DNA from: Ammoniphilus sp. YIM 78166
Lineage (GTDB): Bacteria > Bacillota > Bacilli > Aneurinibacillales > RAOX-1
Assembly (NCBI RefSeq): GCF_004522215.1
Contig: NZ_SDLR01000001.1
Location: 372,001-436,000, forward strand
Direction of reading: 5' to 3'
DNA length: 64,000 nucleotides
Position numbers and translations under genes: made by a program. The notes beneath the pieces were generated by a model. The model was not told the DNA's origin. It saw only the letters and a list, made by a program, of their open reading frames with translations, and ran no database searches. Positions 43,654 through 51,896 of the stretch are shown here, piece by piece (the first letter of the stretch is position 1; every line of letters begins with the position of its first letter).

Positions 43654-44462
43654 TGTTTACCCTCCTTGTTACCCCAAAAAAAGGTGTCAGAACGTAAGCC
43701 TCTGCGCAAGGATTCAACAGAATAAATGTCATCAGGCTGGATGTTTCCCAGATTGACATTAGGTCCAAACCATTTCATGAGCTCGACTTGCTGGTCTTTT
43801 TTAGGAGCCTCCCAGATTACTTGCTTGATGTATGGCTCGATTTGTTCCATTAGTAACGAATATTCATCCTGGATATTCCCTTTTTCATCGTAGATCCCTA
43901 CATTTTCACCAGACTCTCGGCCTTCGACGATAACATAGCTCGAGCCTGCCTTTAAATCGGAGAGCAGGGTTTGGATGAGGGCCTCAGGATCAATGGTGGA
44001 TCCAGCCGCCTTTTTTCCGCATTCTGTAATCACGGAAAGCCCAATCGAGCGTGCTTGCAAGATCGATTCCAGCCGTTGATCTGGTGGCAGATTTACCGTT
44101 CCATCGGAGATCTCCACTTTGTTGAAGCCTAGACCCTTCATAGTAAAGAGATAGTCCTTCACTTTATTTTGGTGAAAAGCCACCTCAAAAAAGGTTCCGC
44201 CTGGATACACACTCACACTATGCTGATCAGCAATACGCAGCTTTTCTTGTAAGATACTTGATGGATAGAGAACAGTCGTACCAAAGCCAAGCTTGATAAA
44301 ATCGATATATTCCCCCGCTGTATCCAATAAGTCTTGAAATTGTCGCACACCTAATCCTTTATCAATAATCATAGTAATTCCTTGATCAGAGGCGCGTTGG
44401 TTTCTTACCCCTAATGGATCTTGCAGGGCTAATTCTTCGAGTGAACAGAATTCTTCCAACAT
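43650..44462 (-). CDS. comA: Phosphosulfolactate synthase
   Basis: Adds sulfite to phosphoenolpyruvate to form 2-phosphosulfolactate. 270-residue TIM-barrel protein with the family patches TMIIDKGLGVRQFQDLL, FIKLGFGTTVLYP, VYPGGTFFEVAF, VEISDGTVNLP and YVIVEGRESGENVGIYD. GTGAGGAGA lies about five bases before ATG 44462. First gene of a two-gene unit with comB; its promoter must lie in the 146 bases shared with divergent yqhV. comC/D/E-type genes are absent, so sulfolactate itself is the probable end product. Confidence 0.92.
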   Translation of the reverse strand: MLEEFCSLEELALQDPLGVRNQRASDQGITMIIDKGLGVRQFQDLLDTAGEYIDFIKLGFGTTVLYPSSILQEKLRIADQHSVSVYPGGTFFEVAFHQNKVKDYLFTMKGLGFNKVEISDGTVNLPPDQRLESILQARSIGLSVITECGKKAAGSTIDPEALIQTLLSDLKAGSSYVIVEGRESGENVGIYDEKGNIQDEYSLLMEQIEPYIKQVIWEAPKKDQQVELMKWFGPNVNLGNIQPDDIYSVESLRRGLRSDTFFWGNKEGKQ

Positions 44463-44608
44463 AGTATCTCCTCACTTATTCTTATCGTCCCGACTGCATT
44501 CAATATATGCGCTCATGCCTAGTGAAGGAACTTGTCTTAGACTTGAACCTTATTGCATATGTATAGGACATCAGAATCGATAAATGGGAAGTGCAGGAGG
44601 ATGAGCGG

Positions 44609-44884
44609 ATGTTTCATTTGTTGGAAAAAGCTGTCTTAGGCATGGCTGTCCTGCGTCTATTGTCAGGCAGCATCGAAATTTTAGCCGCCATGTTGATGAT
44701 CAAATTCAACCAAGTAGAAAAAGCATTAGTAATCAATAGTTCTCTTGCCTTAGTGGGGCCAATGATTTTGATTGCGACTACCACGATCGGCCTGGTAGGG
44801 ATTACCGACAAGATTTCCTTTACTAAGATTATATGGATACTGCTCGGTGTCGCCTGTATCCTGATTGGGGTGAAGAGCCGATAG
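44609..44884 (+). CDS. yqhV: YqhV-like membrane protein
   Basis: 91 residues from ATG 44609, eight bases after GCAGGAGG; a GTG at 44591 overlaps that site and is rejected. Three hydrophobic helices (LGMAVLRLLSGSIEILAAML, then LALVGPMILIATTTIGLVG, then IIWILLGVACILIGV). Length and place upstream of spoIIIAA match yqhV of B. subtilis, although two genes lie between them here. Function is unknown. Its last 135 bases are antisense to the convergent hydrolase frame. Confidence 0.82.
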   Translation: MFHLLEKAVLGMAVLRLLSGSIEILAAMLMIKFNQVEKALVINSSLALVGPMILIATTTIGLVGITDKISFTKIIWILLGVACILIGVKSR

Positions 44885-45682
44885 TGCAGGAGACTTGGGA
44901 TCATACATATCTATAAAATTTTCTAGGAGCCTATTGAAGGGCTCTTTTCCTTTTGTAGGGCACGCATGATTCGTATGAGGTATAAGACAGACTTCACTCT
45001 GGGGAAGCAAGGTTAATAGCTGGTGACGGTACGTCATCATGTGTCGCTCATTCCCGCCGTACACAAGCATAGTAGGGGTTCGGATTGAAGAAAGGCGATC
45101 GCTAATATCAAACTGTAAACAAGATTTGATCATGAGGTTCGTTTCCTTCAAACGTGCTTTCCTTGCTTCATACTCAAATAGTTGTCGGTGCTCCCTTGTT
45201 GCTCCATTGGCCTTGGCAACCTGTTTGGATAGCCAATCTTTTCGACGGATTTTACTTAAACAGAAGCTGCCAACAAACTTCGAATAGAGGTAGAAGTTTG
45301 TAACTTTAGGAAAAGCTCCAGTAAGAACTGCCCCCCAAGCTTTTTCCGGATAATCCAGAAGAAACTGTAAGGCCACTAAGGTTCCTGTCGAATAGGCAAC
45401 TAGAATGGTCCTCTCTATTTGCAAATAATCGAGTAGGTCTTTAAGATCTGCGGCTAACACCTGAAAATAAGACTCAGCTTGCAAATGGTGGGGAGAAATC
45501 CCGCTTCGCCCATGGCCACGCAAGTCATAAGTGAGGATTCTTGAACCATCCTGAAAAAAACGGGTTTGTTCAATCCAGTTGGTATGGGATAGCCCCATCC
45601 CGTGTATAAAAACGATATGGCGCTCACCTTGACCTTTTTGCTCATAATATAATGGGACACGGTTAATTAACACATGTGGCAT
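44750..45682 (-). CDS. Alpha/beta-fold hydrolase with unusual C-terminal extension
   Basis: 310 residues from ATG 45682 (AAGGG eight bases upstream). Core features: HGMGLSH oxyanion region, YDLRGHGRSG, nucleophile elbow VAYSTGT (Ser, with Ala in place of the first Gly), and catalytic His in IPHTNHACPTKGKEPFNRLLENF. The normal fold ends near base 44885. The remaining ~45 residues are low-complexity and lie antisense to yqhV, which suggests that the original stop was lost. Substrate is unknown; esterase, lactonase and haloperoxidase-like members are all possible. Confidence 0.82.
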   Translation of the reverse strand: MPHVLINRVPLYYEQKGQGERHIVFIHGMGLSHTNWIEQTRFFQDGSRILTYDLRGHGRSGISPHHLQAESYFQVLAADLKDLLDYLQIERTILVAYSTGTLVALQFLLDYPEKAWGAVLTGAFPKVTNFYLYSKFVGSFCLSKIRRKDWLSKQVAKANGATREHRQLFEYEARKARLKETNLMIKSCLQFDISDRLSSIRTPTMLVYGGNERHMMTYRHQLLTLLPQSEVCLIPHTNHACPTKGKEPFNRLLENFIDMYDPKSPALSALHPNQDTGDTEQYPYNLSKGNLVGNPYQADRGSRNQNHWPH

Positions 45683-45819
45683 ACCTTCATCCCTTCTTCT
45701 AGACAGTCTAATCATGTGTTTAGTGTAAATATTTTTGATCTAAGACATACTAGAAAAGACCCCCAGAGCAATTATCTAAATAGCTGGGTCAGAAGCGGGA
45801 ATCGAAGGAGGCAGCTCAA

Positions 45820-46434
45820 ATGGATCAACTACGTAATCGCCTAGCATACTTGCAGGGAATGGCTGATGGATTGGGCATGACTACAGAAACAAAAGAGGGT
45901 CGCATTATCGTTGAGATGATGGATTTGATGGAAGAGATGGTCATTTCCATGTCTGTGATGCAAGACCGCATCGATGAGCAAGAAGAATACATTGAAGCCA
46001 TCGATGAAGATCTTGCAGATGTGGAAGAGTACGTGGAAGCCATCGATGAAGATCTGGACGACGTTGAGGATTTTTTGTTTGATGACGATCTGGATTGGGA
46101 AGATATGGACGATGATGAGTACGAATACGACCTGGATGATGAAGATGATGAAGACGTCATTTATTTTGATGATGAAGATGACGACGATGAAGTCATCTAT
46201 GTGGATGGCGTGTATGATGAGCTTGATGAGACGAGCGGGTATGATGACGATGAAACAGGCTATTTCGATGTCGAATGCCCGAATTGCCAGGAACTTGTAA
46301 GTATCGACCAAGATATCTTCGAAGATGATTTAGTAGCGGAAGTACTCTGCCCTGAATGCCATGAAGTCATTTTGGTTAATGATGATCTAGAAGGTATGGA
46401 CGAATTTGAGAATTATGTGATTGACGAAGCATAG
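45820..46434 (+). CDS. CD1247-type acidic protein with C-terminal zinc ribbon
   Basis: 204 residues, extremely acidic. The N-terminal part (1-45; MDQLRNRLAYLQGMADGLG) matches the CD1247 N-terminal domain found beside spoIIIA genes in spore formers. A coiled region with two near-repeats (YIEAIDEDLADVEE and YVEAIDEDLDDVED) is followed by about 70 residues that are almost all Asp/Glu/Tyr, then a zinc ribbon with CPNC ... CPEC. AAGGAGG lies before ATG 45820 and a terminator follows. Role unknown; nucleic-acid mimicry or metal buffering are only guesses. Confidence 0.8.
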   Translation: MDQLRNRLAYLQGMADGLGMTTETKEGRIIVEMMDLMEEMVISMSVMQDRIDEQEEYIEAIDEDLADVEEYVEAIDEDLDDVEDFLFDDDLDWEDMDDDEYEYDLDDEDDEDVIYFDDEDDDDEVIYVDGVYDELDETSGYDDDETGYFDVECPNCQELVSIDQDIFEDDLVAEVLCPECHEVILVNDDLEGMDEFENYVIDEA

Positions 46435-46450
46435 TTTACATTTTTTTAAA

Positions 46451-46480
46451 AAGGCATCTCTTAGCGAGATGTCTTTTTTC
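46451..46480 (+). terminator. Intrinsic terminator after the CD1247-type gene
   Basis: AAGGCATCTC (46451-46460) pairs with GAGATGTCTT (46466-46475) with one wobble, followed by TTTTCTTTT. Confidence 0.85.
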
Positions 46481-46484
46481 TTTT

Positions 46485-46515
46485 GTCATATTTGTACCCC
46501 AGTGGCGCATAAGAT
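46485..46515 (+). promoter_or_regulatory. Sigma-E-type sporulation promoter of the spoIIIA operon
   Basis: GTCATATT (46485-46492), 15-base spacer, CATAAGAT (46508-46515). The -35 matches mother-cell sigma-E sites and the -10 is close to CATACAnT. It lies about 55 bases before the spoIIIAA start and just after a terminator, as expected for this operon. Confidence 0.7.
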
Positions 46516-46568
46516 GGGGAATAAATAGGACGAACTTTCGGTACAAACCGCACTAGGGGTGATACACA

Positions 46569-47519
46569 GTGGATCCGCAAATTATGTTGTTACTGCCGCA
46601 GCAAGTAAGAGAGCTCATGCAATCCTTACCGCAAGACGTTCTTTCCGTGTTGGAGGAGATCCGTATCCGCAGGGAACAGCCATTTGAGCTGATTTATGGA
46701 CAAGTATCCCGTTTCTTATGCAGGGATGGGAGCTTGACCAGTCATCCGGGAAAGGCGTGGAAAATCAGTGCAATGGAAGTGGACAAGATGGTCAATCTTA
46801 TAAGCCAGCATTCCATTTATGCTTTGGAGGAAGAGCTAAAAAGAGGATATGTTACCGTGACAGGGGGACATCGAATTGGCCTGGTTGGGAAGGTGCTAGT
46901 GGAGCGTGGTGAAGTAAGGACGATTCGAGATATATCCGGAATGAATGTTCGGATCGCCCGAGAAAAAAAAGGAGTAGCCATACCCCTGCTCCCTTATCTT
47001 ATAGAAGGACGAAACCTTTTGAATACCCTACTCGTATCCCCTCCACAATGTGGTAAAACGACCTACTTAAGAGACTTGGCCCGCGTAATCAGTTATGGTA
47101 GTACTCATGCTTCGGGTAGGAAGGTTTCGATTGTGGATGAGCGTTCAGAGCTAGCAGGGTCTGTGGCTGGAGTTCCCCAAAAGGACGTTGGCCCGAGAAC
47201 GGATGTATTAGATGCTTGTCCTAAAGCAGAGGGAATCATGATGCTCATTCGATCGATGTCACCCGATGTCATTATCGCCGATGAAATTGGACGACCGGAA
47301 GACGCTGTGGCTATACAGGAAGCACTAAATGCTGGTGTCGTCGTGATCACTTCTGTTCATGGTTCAAGCTTAACGGATATAAACCGGAGGCCGACCATCA
47401 GTCGGATGGTTAGTCAAGGAATGTTCCAGAGATATGTGTTTCTTGGGCGATCCCGGGGAGTGGGGACGATAGAAAGTGTTTACAACGAGAAGTTTCAGTT
47501 GTTGAATGGGGTGGCTTAA
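46569..47519 (+). CDS. spoIIIAA: Stage III sporulation protein AA (ATPase)
   Basis: 316-residue secretion-type ATPase of the mother-cell side of the SpoIIIA-SpoIIQ channel, made during engulfment. Walker A PPQCGKTTYLRD (about 157-168), GRKVSIVDERSE, and Walker B-like VIIADEIGRPEDA are visible, with homology to type II/IV secretion ATPases. GTG 46569 follows AGGGGTGAT. First gene of an eight-gene operon under a sigma-E-type promoter. Confidence 0.96.
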   Translation: MDPQIMLLLPQQVRELMQSLPQDVLSVLEEIRIRREQPFELIYGQVSRFLCRDGSLTSHPGKAWKISAMEVDKMVNLISQHSIYALEEELKRGYVTVTGGHRIGLVGKVLVERGEVRTIRDISGMNVRIAREKKGVAIPLLPYLIEGRNLLNTLLVSPPQCGKTTYLRDLARVISYGSTHASGRKVSIVDERSELAGSVAGVPQKDVGPRTDVLDACPKAEGIMMLIRSMSPDVIIADEIGRPEDAVAIQEALNAGVVVITSVHGSSLTDINRRPTISRMVSQGMFQRYVFLGRSRGVGTIESVYNEKFQLLNGVA

Positions 47520-47522
47520 GCC

Positions 47523-48041
47523 TTGCTGAAGCTTATTGGCGCCAGTATTATTTTGTTCTCCGCGACCATGATGGGATTCCAAGCCGCAAAAATGTATGCG
47601 AATCGCCCAAAGGAGATTAGAAGGCTTGGCGTAGCTCTGCAATTATTGGAAACCGAGATTTGCTATGGTTCAACTACTTTGGCTCTAGCTCTGCAGCACG
47701 TAGGAAAACGCGTACAGGACGAAATCGGGAGCATCTTTGTGCAAACGGCTGAATACCTCACGAGATATGATGGATTGTCCACCATGGACTGTTGGGAGAT
47801 GGGGATAGAAAAAACGTGGCCGAAAACCACGATGAAACAAGCTGAAAAAGAAATCCTGCTGCATTTAGGGAAAGTACTGGGAAAAAGCGATAAGCTAGAT
47901 CAGCAGAAGCATATCCGATTAGCGATCTTGAATTTGCAAAAAGAAGAGGAAGACGCAAGGGCAGAACAGCAAAAGTATGAAAAGATGTGCAAGAGCTTAG
48001 GGGTACTAAGTGGGATATTAGCTGTTATATTGATGTACTGA
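47523..48041 (+). CDS. spoIIIAB: Stage III sporulation protein AB
   Basis: 172-residue membrane-anchored protein, related to the cytosolic part of type II secretion GspF. One membrane helix at each end (LIGASIILFSATMMGF and LSGILAVILMY) and a helical domain between (RLGVALQLLETEICYG, the family signature). The start is TTG 47523, three bases after the spoIIIAA stop. Confidence 0.94.
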   Translation: MLKLIGASIILFSATMMGFQAAKMYANRPKEIRRLGVALQLLETEICYGSTTLALALQHVGKRVQDEIGSIFVQTAEYLTRYDGLSTMDCWEMGIEKTWPKTTMKQAEKEILLHLGKVLGKSDKLDQQKHIRLAILNLQKEEEDARAEQQKYEKMCKSLGVLSGILAVILMY

Positions 48042-48055
48042 GGGGTGGGAGCAGC

Positions 48056-48259
48056 ATGCCGTATGATATTAACGCGATCTTCCAAATAGCAGGCATTGGG
48101 ATTATTGTTGCCATGATCCATACCATCTTAAAGCAAGCCGGTAAAGGAGACTGGGCGGATTGGATTACCTTGGTAGGGGTTGTCATTGTATTGTATATGG
48201 TCGCTTCCTACGTAAATGATTTGTTCCAGGAAATAAAACGCGTGTTCCTGTTCAAATAG
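48056..48259 (+). CDS. spoIIIAC: Stage III sporulation protein AC
   Basis: 67-residue protein with two membrane helices (IFQIAGIGIIVAMIHTIL and WITLVGVVIVLYMVA) and KQAGKGDWADW between them, the family signature. ATG 48056 is chosen after AGGGGTGGG; the frame is open further upstream inside spoIIIAB. Length equals that of B. subtilis SpoIIIAC (68). Part of the channel's membrane base. Confidence 0.95.
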   Translation: MPYDINAIFQIAGIGIIVAMIHTILKQAGKGDWADWITLVGVVIVLYMVASYVNDLFQEIKRVFLFK

Positions 48260-48274
48260 GACGGGGGGGAAACC

Positions 48275-48664
48275 ATGGATATTATACAAATCGTCGGTTT
48301 AGGCTTGGTCGCGACGATCTTAACGCTAACGATCAAAGAGCAAAAGCCTATCTTTGCTTTTATGATTGCTTTGGTTACAGGCATCATCATTTTCCTATTC
48401 CTCATTGGCAAGATTTCTGAAGTGATTCGGATCCTAGAGCGAATGGCTATGCAGGCCAACATTAACATGATTTACTTGGAGACCATTCTAAAGATTATAG
48501 GGATTGCTTATATTGCAGAGTTTGGGGCGCAAATAACAAGGGATGCTGGACAAGGGGCGATCGCGTCGAAGATTGAATTGGCAGGGAAGGTGCTGATTCT
48601 CGTGATGGCTGTACCGATTCTTACAGTCATTATTGAAACGGTAATCAGTTTATTCCCATCGTAA
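48275..48664 (+). CDS. spoIIIAD: Stage III sporulation protein AD
   Basis: 129 residues, four membrane helices. Related to SpoIIIAC by duplication; MDIIQIVGLGLVATILTLTIKEQKP and YLETILKIIGIAYIAEFGAQI are diagnostic. A run of eight G residues forms the ribosome site before ATG 48275. Part of the SpoIIIA membrane base. Confidence 0.95.
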   Translation: MDIIQIVGLGLVATILTLTIKEQKPIFAFMIALVTGIIIFLFLIGKISEVIRILERMAMQANINMIYLETILKIIGIAYIAEFGAQITRDAGQGAIASKIELAGKVLILVMAVPILTVIIETVISLFPS

Positions 48665-48680
48665 AGGACTGATATAAGAG

Positions 48681-49847
48681 ATGAAGCACTTGTTCCGACT
48701 CGTTCTTATTACACTATTTGTTCTTATTCCGATTCAGGCTGTACACGCTAGTGTGCAGGATTCCGTAGTACAGACGCAGGTGGAGCGATTGGATCTTGGT
48801 CAAGTAGAAGAGTTTTGGAAGGATCTCATGAATAACTATAAGGGGTACCTGCCAGGGAGTGAGCATCCGGGAATCGTATCCTTGATCGTGAGTCACGGAG
48901 ATGAGTTTTCAATCAAGCAAGCGATGGTGGGACTGCTTAAGTATTTATTCCATGAATTGTTGATTAATGGGAAATTACTAGGAACCATTATCATCATTAC
49001 GGTTTTCGCTATGATTTTGGAGACGATGCAGAGCGCTTTTGAACAAAACTCAGTAAGTAAAACCGCCTATGCGATCTCTTACATGGTCCTCATTATTCTA
49101 GCTATTAATAGCTTTCGAATTGCCATTGGCTATGCTCAAGAAGCGATTGGAGACATGGTTAATTTTATGATGGCAATGATGCCCATTGTTTTGGCTCTGC
49201 TGGCAGCCATGGGGAACCTGGCTTCTGTAGCCATGTTCCATCCTCTCATTATTTTTATGGTCAATGTGAGCGGCACGGTAATCTCGACGGTTATCTTTCC
49301 TTTACTCTTTTTATCAGCCGTGCTGAGTATTGTCAGTTCTTTGTCGGACAAGTATAAAGTCACTCAACTAGCCAACTTATTGAGAAATGTGAGTTTGGGG
49401 CTATTAGGAATCTTTCTTACCATCTTTCTCGGTATTATCTCCGTGCAAGGGGCCACGAGTGCGGTGGCGGACGGGATTACCGTAAGAACAGCTAAATATG
49501 TTACGAGCAACTTTGTACCCGTTGTGGGACGGATGTTTGCAGATGCCACGGATACGGTGCTTGGCGCCTCCTTGTTGGTAAAGAACGCTGTAGGGGTGGC
49601 TGGGGTGTTTATCCTGATCATGCTCTGTGCCTTCCCAGCTATCAAAATTATAGCCCTGGCACTTGTCTATAATCTATCTTCTGCCATCTTGCAGCCGCTT
49701 GGCAACAGCCCGATTATCAGCTGTCTGTCGACCATAGGAAAAAACCTCATGTTTGTTTTTGCCGCATTGGCTACGGTTTGTTTAATGTTTTTTTTAGCTA
49801 TCACCATTATTATTACGGCTGCGAACTTATCCATCATGGTTCGGTAG
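48681..49847 (+). CDS. spoIIIAE: Stage III sporulation protein AE
   Basis: 388-residue polytopic membrane protein. A cleavable-looking signal peptide (LFRLVLITLFVLIPIQAVHA) and a short extracellular part with VEEFWKDLMNNYKGYLP are followed by about seven membrane helices. TSAVADGITVRTAKYVTSNFVPVVG, split over residues 258-282, is a conserved core patch. Likely the main membrane pore component of the SpoIIIA complex. Confidence 0.95.
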   Translation: MKHLFRLVLITLFVLIPIQAVHASVQDSVVQTQVERLDLGQVEEFWKDLMNNYKGYLPGSEHPGIVSLIVSHGDEFSIKQAMVGLLKYLFHELLINGKLLGTIIIITVFAMILETMQSAFEQNSVSKTAYAISYMVLIILAINSFRIAIGYAQEAIGDMVNFMMAMMPIVLALLAAMGNLASVAMFHPLIIFMVNVSGTVISTVIFPLLFLSAVLSIVSSLSDKYKVTQLANLLRNVSLGLLGIFLTIFLGIISVQGATSAVADGITVRTAKYVTSNFVPVVGRMFADATDTVLGASLLVKNAVGVAGVFILIMLCAFPAIKIIALALVYNLSSAILQPLGNSPIISCLSTIGKNLMFVFAALATVCLMFFLAITIIITAANLSIMVR

Positions 49848-49857
49848 GTGAAACAAG

Positions 49858-50547
49858 ATGATTGCAGAACTTAGCCAGTGGCTACAGACTATTATACTCA
49901 TTGTACTGATCGCTACGTTTTTGGACATGCTGCTCCCCAATACGGGAATGCAACGTTACGTTCGTTTGGTTATGGGGCTTCTCATTCTGCTCACGATCAT
50001 TACTCCTTTGCTCCAGTTCTTCCAAAAGGATTTGTCAGCGGATAAAATTGCTTTGCGAATTATGAATATGAAGACCAACTCGACAGGGGATGAACTGGAG
50101 CGAATAAAAAAATATGGCGAGCGATTAATGCAGCAAAATGAACAGGAGTCGGAGCATTTTGTTCGCACTCAGCTAGAACAACTGATACAAGCCAAGGTCG
50201 AAGAAGACTATGGAATGCGTGTGAAATCCGTACAAGTAACCTTGTACAAAGAAAAGAACAAGCAACAGGAATATCCTGTCATTTCCTCCGTACAATTAAT
50301 ATTGGACAAAGATATACAAGGTACTGGGCCGAAGAATGGGAAGGATCCTATTCGACCCATTGAGCCGATTACCATCAATGTAAGCGGGGAATCTTCTCAG
50401 AACGCATCGGTTGTCTCGACCTCACCTGAGCTATCCGCCTCAGATCGGAAGCTGCTAAACGAAATCGCTGATGATATCGCAAAAACCTGGAGTATTGACC
50501 GCAGTTTAGTTATCGCAAAGGTTGAAGGGATCCACGAGGAGGGATAA
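49858..50547 (+). CDS. spoIIIAF: Stage III sporulation protein AF
   Basis: 229 residues: two N-terminal membrane helices (LQTIILIVLIATFLDMLLP, VMGLLILLTIITPLL) and a soluble ring-building-like domain in the intermembrane space (about 100-160; MRVKSVQVTLYK, SSVQLILDKDI). The C-terminal linker is longer and less conserved. ATG 49858 follows AGGTGAAAC. Confidence 0.94.
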   Translation: MIAELSQWLQTIILIVLIATFLDMLLPNTGMQRYVRLVMGLLILLTIITPLLQFFQKDLSADKIALRIMNMKTNSTGDELERIKKYGERLMQQNEQESEHFVRTQLEQLIQAKVEEDYGMRVKSVQVTLYKEKNKQQEYPVISSVQLILDKDIQGTGPKNGKDPIRPIEPITINVSGESSQNASVVSTSPELSASDRKLLNEIADDIAKTWSIDRSLVIAKVEGIHEEG

Positions 50548-50550
50548 AAA

Positions 50551-51189
50551 TTGATGAAGTTAGGATGGTTTTCCAAGCTAAAGGAAAAATGGGGAAATGG
50601 AGAGGAGGGTAAAAAACGCGTCAGTACGTTTCAGAAATTAATTGTACTTGGGGGAATTGGAGTAGCTGTTATGTTGTTTTCTTCCTTCCAGTCTGTTGGT
50701 CAGGAAGTAAAGCCTCCTGAGGATCCTGTCTCTTCTCATGCTGACCAAGCTGTGTTTTCAACGAAAGTAAAATCAAGTGACATGACCATCGCTGATTATG
50801 AAGAGCTCTATGAATCGCAGTTGAAAGGGATGCTCGAAGAGGTTCTCGGGGTTGGGGAAGTGTCGGTGATGGTTAATCTTGACTCCACAGAAGAGGTGGT
50901 TGTAGAAAAGGACATCAGCGTAAGAAGTTCGACAACCAAGGAAGTGGATAAAGAAAAAGCCACCAGAGACATTAATGACTCGACAAGAGATGAGAAGGTC
51001 GTAATCATACGAGCCGATGAAGGAGAGCAGCCGATTGTGCTCAAACGCTTAAAGCCCAGAGTTAGAGGAGTACTTGTCGTTGCTAAAGGCGCGGAAAACA
51101 TGAAGGTAAAGGCGTTCATCACGGATGCCGTGCAAAAAGTTCTTCATGTGGAACCGCATAAAATATCTATCTTGCCCAAAAAGGGATAG
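50551..51189 (+). CDS. spoIIIAG: Stage III sporulation protein AG
   Basis: 212 residues. A short cytoplasmic end, one membrane helix (KLIVLGGIGVAVMLFSSF) and a ring-building domain split by a beta-rich insert (MLEEVLGVGEVSVMVNLDS ... RGVLVVAKGAENMKVKAFI). The family forms a large ring in the space between mother cell and forespore. TTG 50551 and ATG 50554 share the GAGGAGGG site; either may be used. Confidence 0.95.
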   Translation: MMKLGWFSKLKEKWGNGEEGKKRVSTFQKLIVLGGIGVAVMLFSSFQSVGQEVKPPEDPVSSHADQAVFSTKVKSSDMTIADYEELYESQLKGMLEEVLGVGEVSVMVNLDSTEEVVVEKDISVRSSTTKEVDKEKATRDINDSTRDEKVVIIRADEGEQPIVLKRLKPRVRGVLVVAKGAENMKVKAFITDAVQKVLHVEPHKISILPKKG

Positions 51190-51226
51190 GATAAAAAAAA
51201 ACAGTCAATTAGGGAGGTTTCTGAGT

Positions 51227-51790
51227 ATGGTACTGAAAAAACAAACAGTTTGGTTACTCTCCATGCTGACCATTATGGTCGTATTATCCGCGTATTATTT
51301 AGTGCAAGGTCCTATCGAACAAGTTCCTGTTGCGTCCACGAATCCTCCTGTACAAGAAGGGCCAGAGTTACAGGTAGATAGCAAGCAAGTAGGCGAAAAG
51401 GCTGTGACAGAAGGGCAAGCTCAAATGATGCCAGGAGGCTCCTCCGATTATTTCATTGAGACCAAAATGACCAGAGACGAATGGCAATCGCAAAAAATGG
51501 AAGAGCTCTTGACCATTATGACTAATGCGGATGCGAATAAGGATACGATCGCTCAAGCTAAATCTAGTTATGATAAGCTAGTTAGTCAGCAAGATAATGA
51601 GATGACGGTTGAAAGCTTAATCAAAGCACTCGGCTATCAAGAGGCTGTCATTATCTCCAAGGAAGATCGAGTGAATGTTATTGTTCAGGCCCAGAAGCTG
51701 GAAAGAAAAAATGCGGTAGAAATTATGAAGGTTGTGACCCAGCACATGGAGGTCCCTTCCAAAAATATCGTTGTAACCTATAAGCCATAA
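51227..51790 (+). CDS. spoIIIAH: Stage III sporulation protein AH
   Basis: 187 residues from ATG 51227 (AGGGAGGT upstream; the longer frame from 51125 overlaps spoIIIAG and is rejected). One membrane helix (WLLSMLTIMVVLSAYYLV), a linker, then a YscJ-like domain (about 90-187; IKALGYQEAVIISKEDRVNVIVQ over two stretches) that binds forespore SpoIIQ. The last gene of the operon; a strong hairpin follows. Confidence 0.95.
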   Translation: MVLKKQTVWLLSMLTIMVVLSAYYLVQGPIEQVPVASTNPPVQEGPELQVDSKQVGEKAVTEGQAQMMPGGSSDYFIETKMTRDEWQSQKMEELLTIMTNADANKDTIAQAKSSYDKLVSQQDNEMTVESLIKALGYQEAVIISKEDRVNVIVQAQKLERKNAVEIMKVVTQHMEVPSKNIVVTYKP

Positions 51791-51802
51791 GTGATTTAAG
51801 GA

Positions 51803-51840
51803 GAGACCCTTGTCTTTACAGTGACAAGGGTCTCAAATTT
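51803..51840 (+). terminator. Terminator hairpin at the end of the spoIIIA operon
   Basis: GAGACCCTTGTC (51803-51814) pairs perfectly with GACAAGGGTCTC (51823-51834). Only AAATTT follows, so the T-run is weak, but the stem is very stable. Confidence 0.75.
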
Positions 51841-51860
51841 GTGCCTTTGCTGGAAGATTG

Positions 51861-51869
51861 TGATATAAT
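51861..51869 (+). promoter_or_regulatory. Extended -10 promoter of accB
   Basis: TGATATAAT, an extended -10 element 27 bases before the accB start. The best -35 candidate (TTGTGC, 51839-51844) has a long 19-base spacer. Confidence 0.5.
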
Positions 51870-51896
51870 GTACCATATTTAGTGTAGGAGTGGCAT

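Noticed and set aside
45825..46311. Antisense frames with Ser-rich or Ile/Phe/His-rich products opposite the acidic gene
   Set aside because: They are the mirror of GAT/GAA-rich coding sequence; the plus-strand gene has a ribosome site, a known N-terminal domain and a zinc ribbon.
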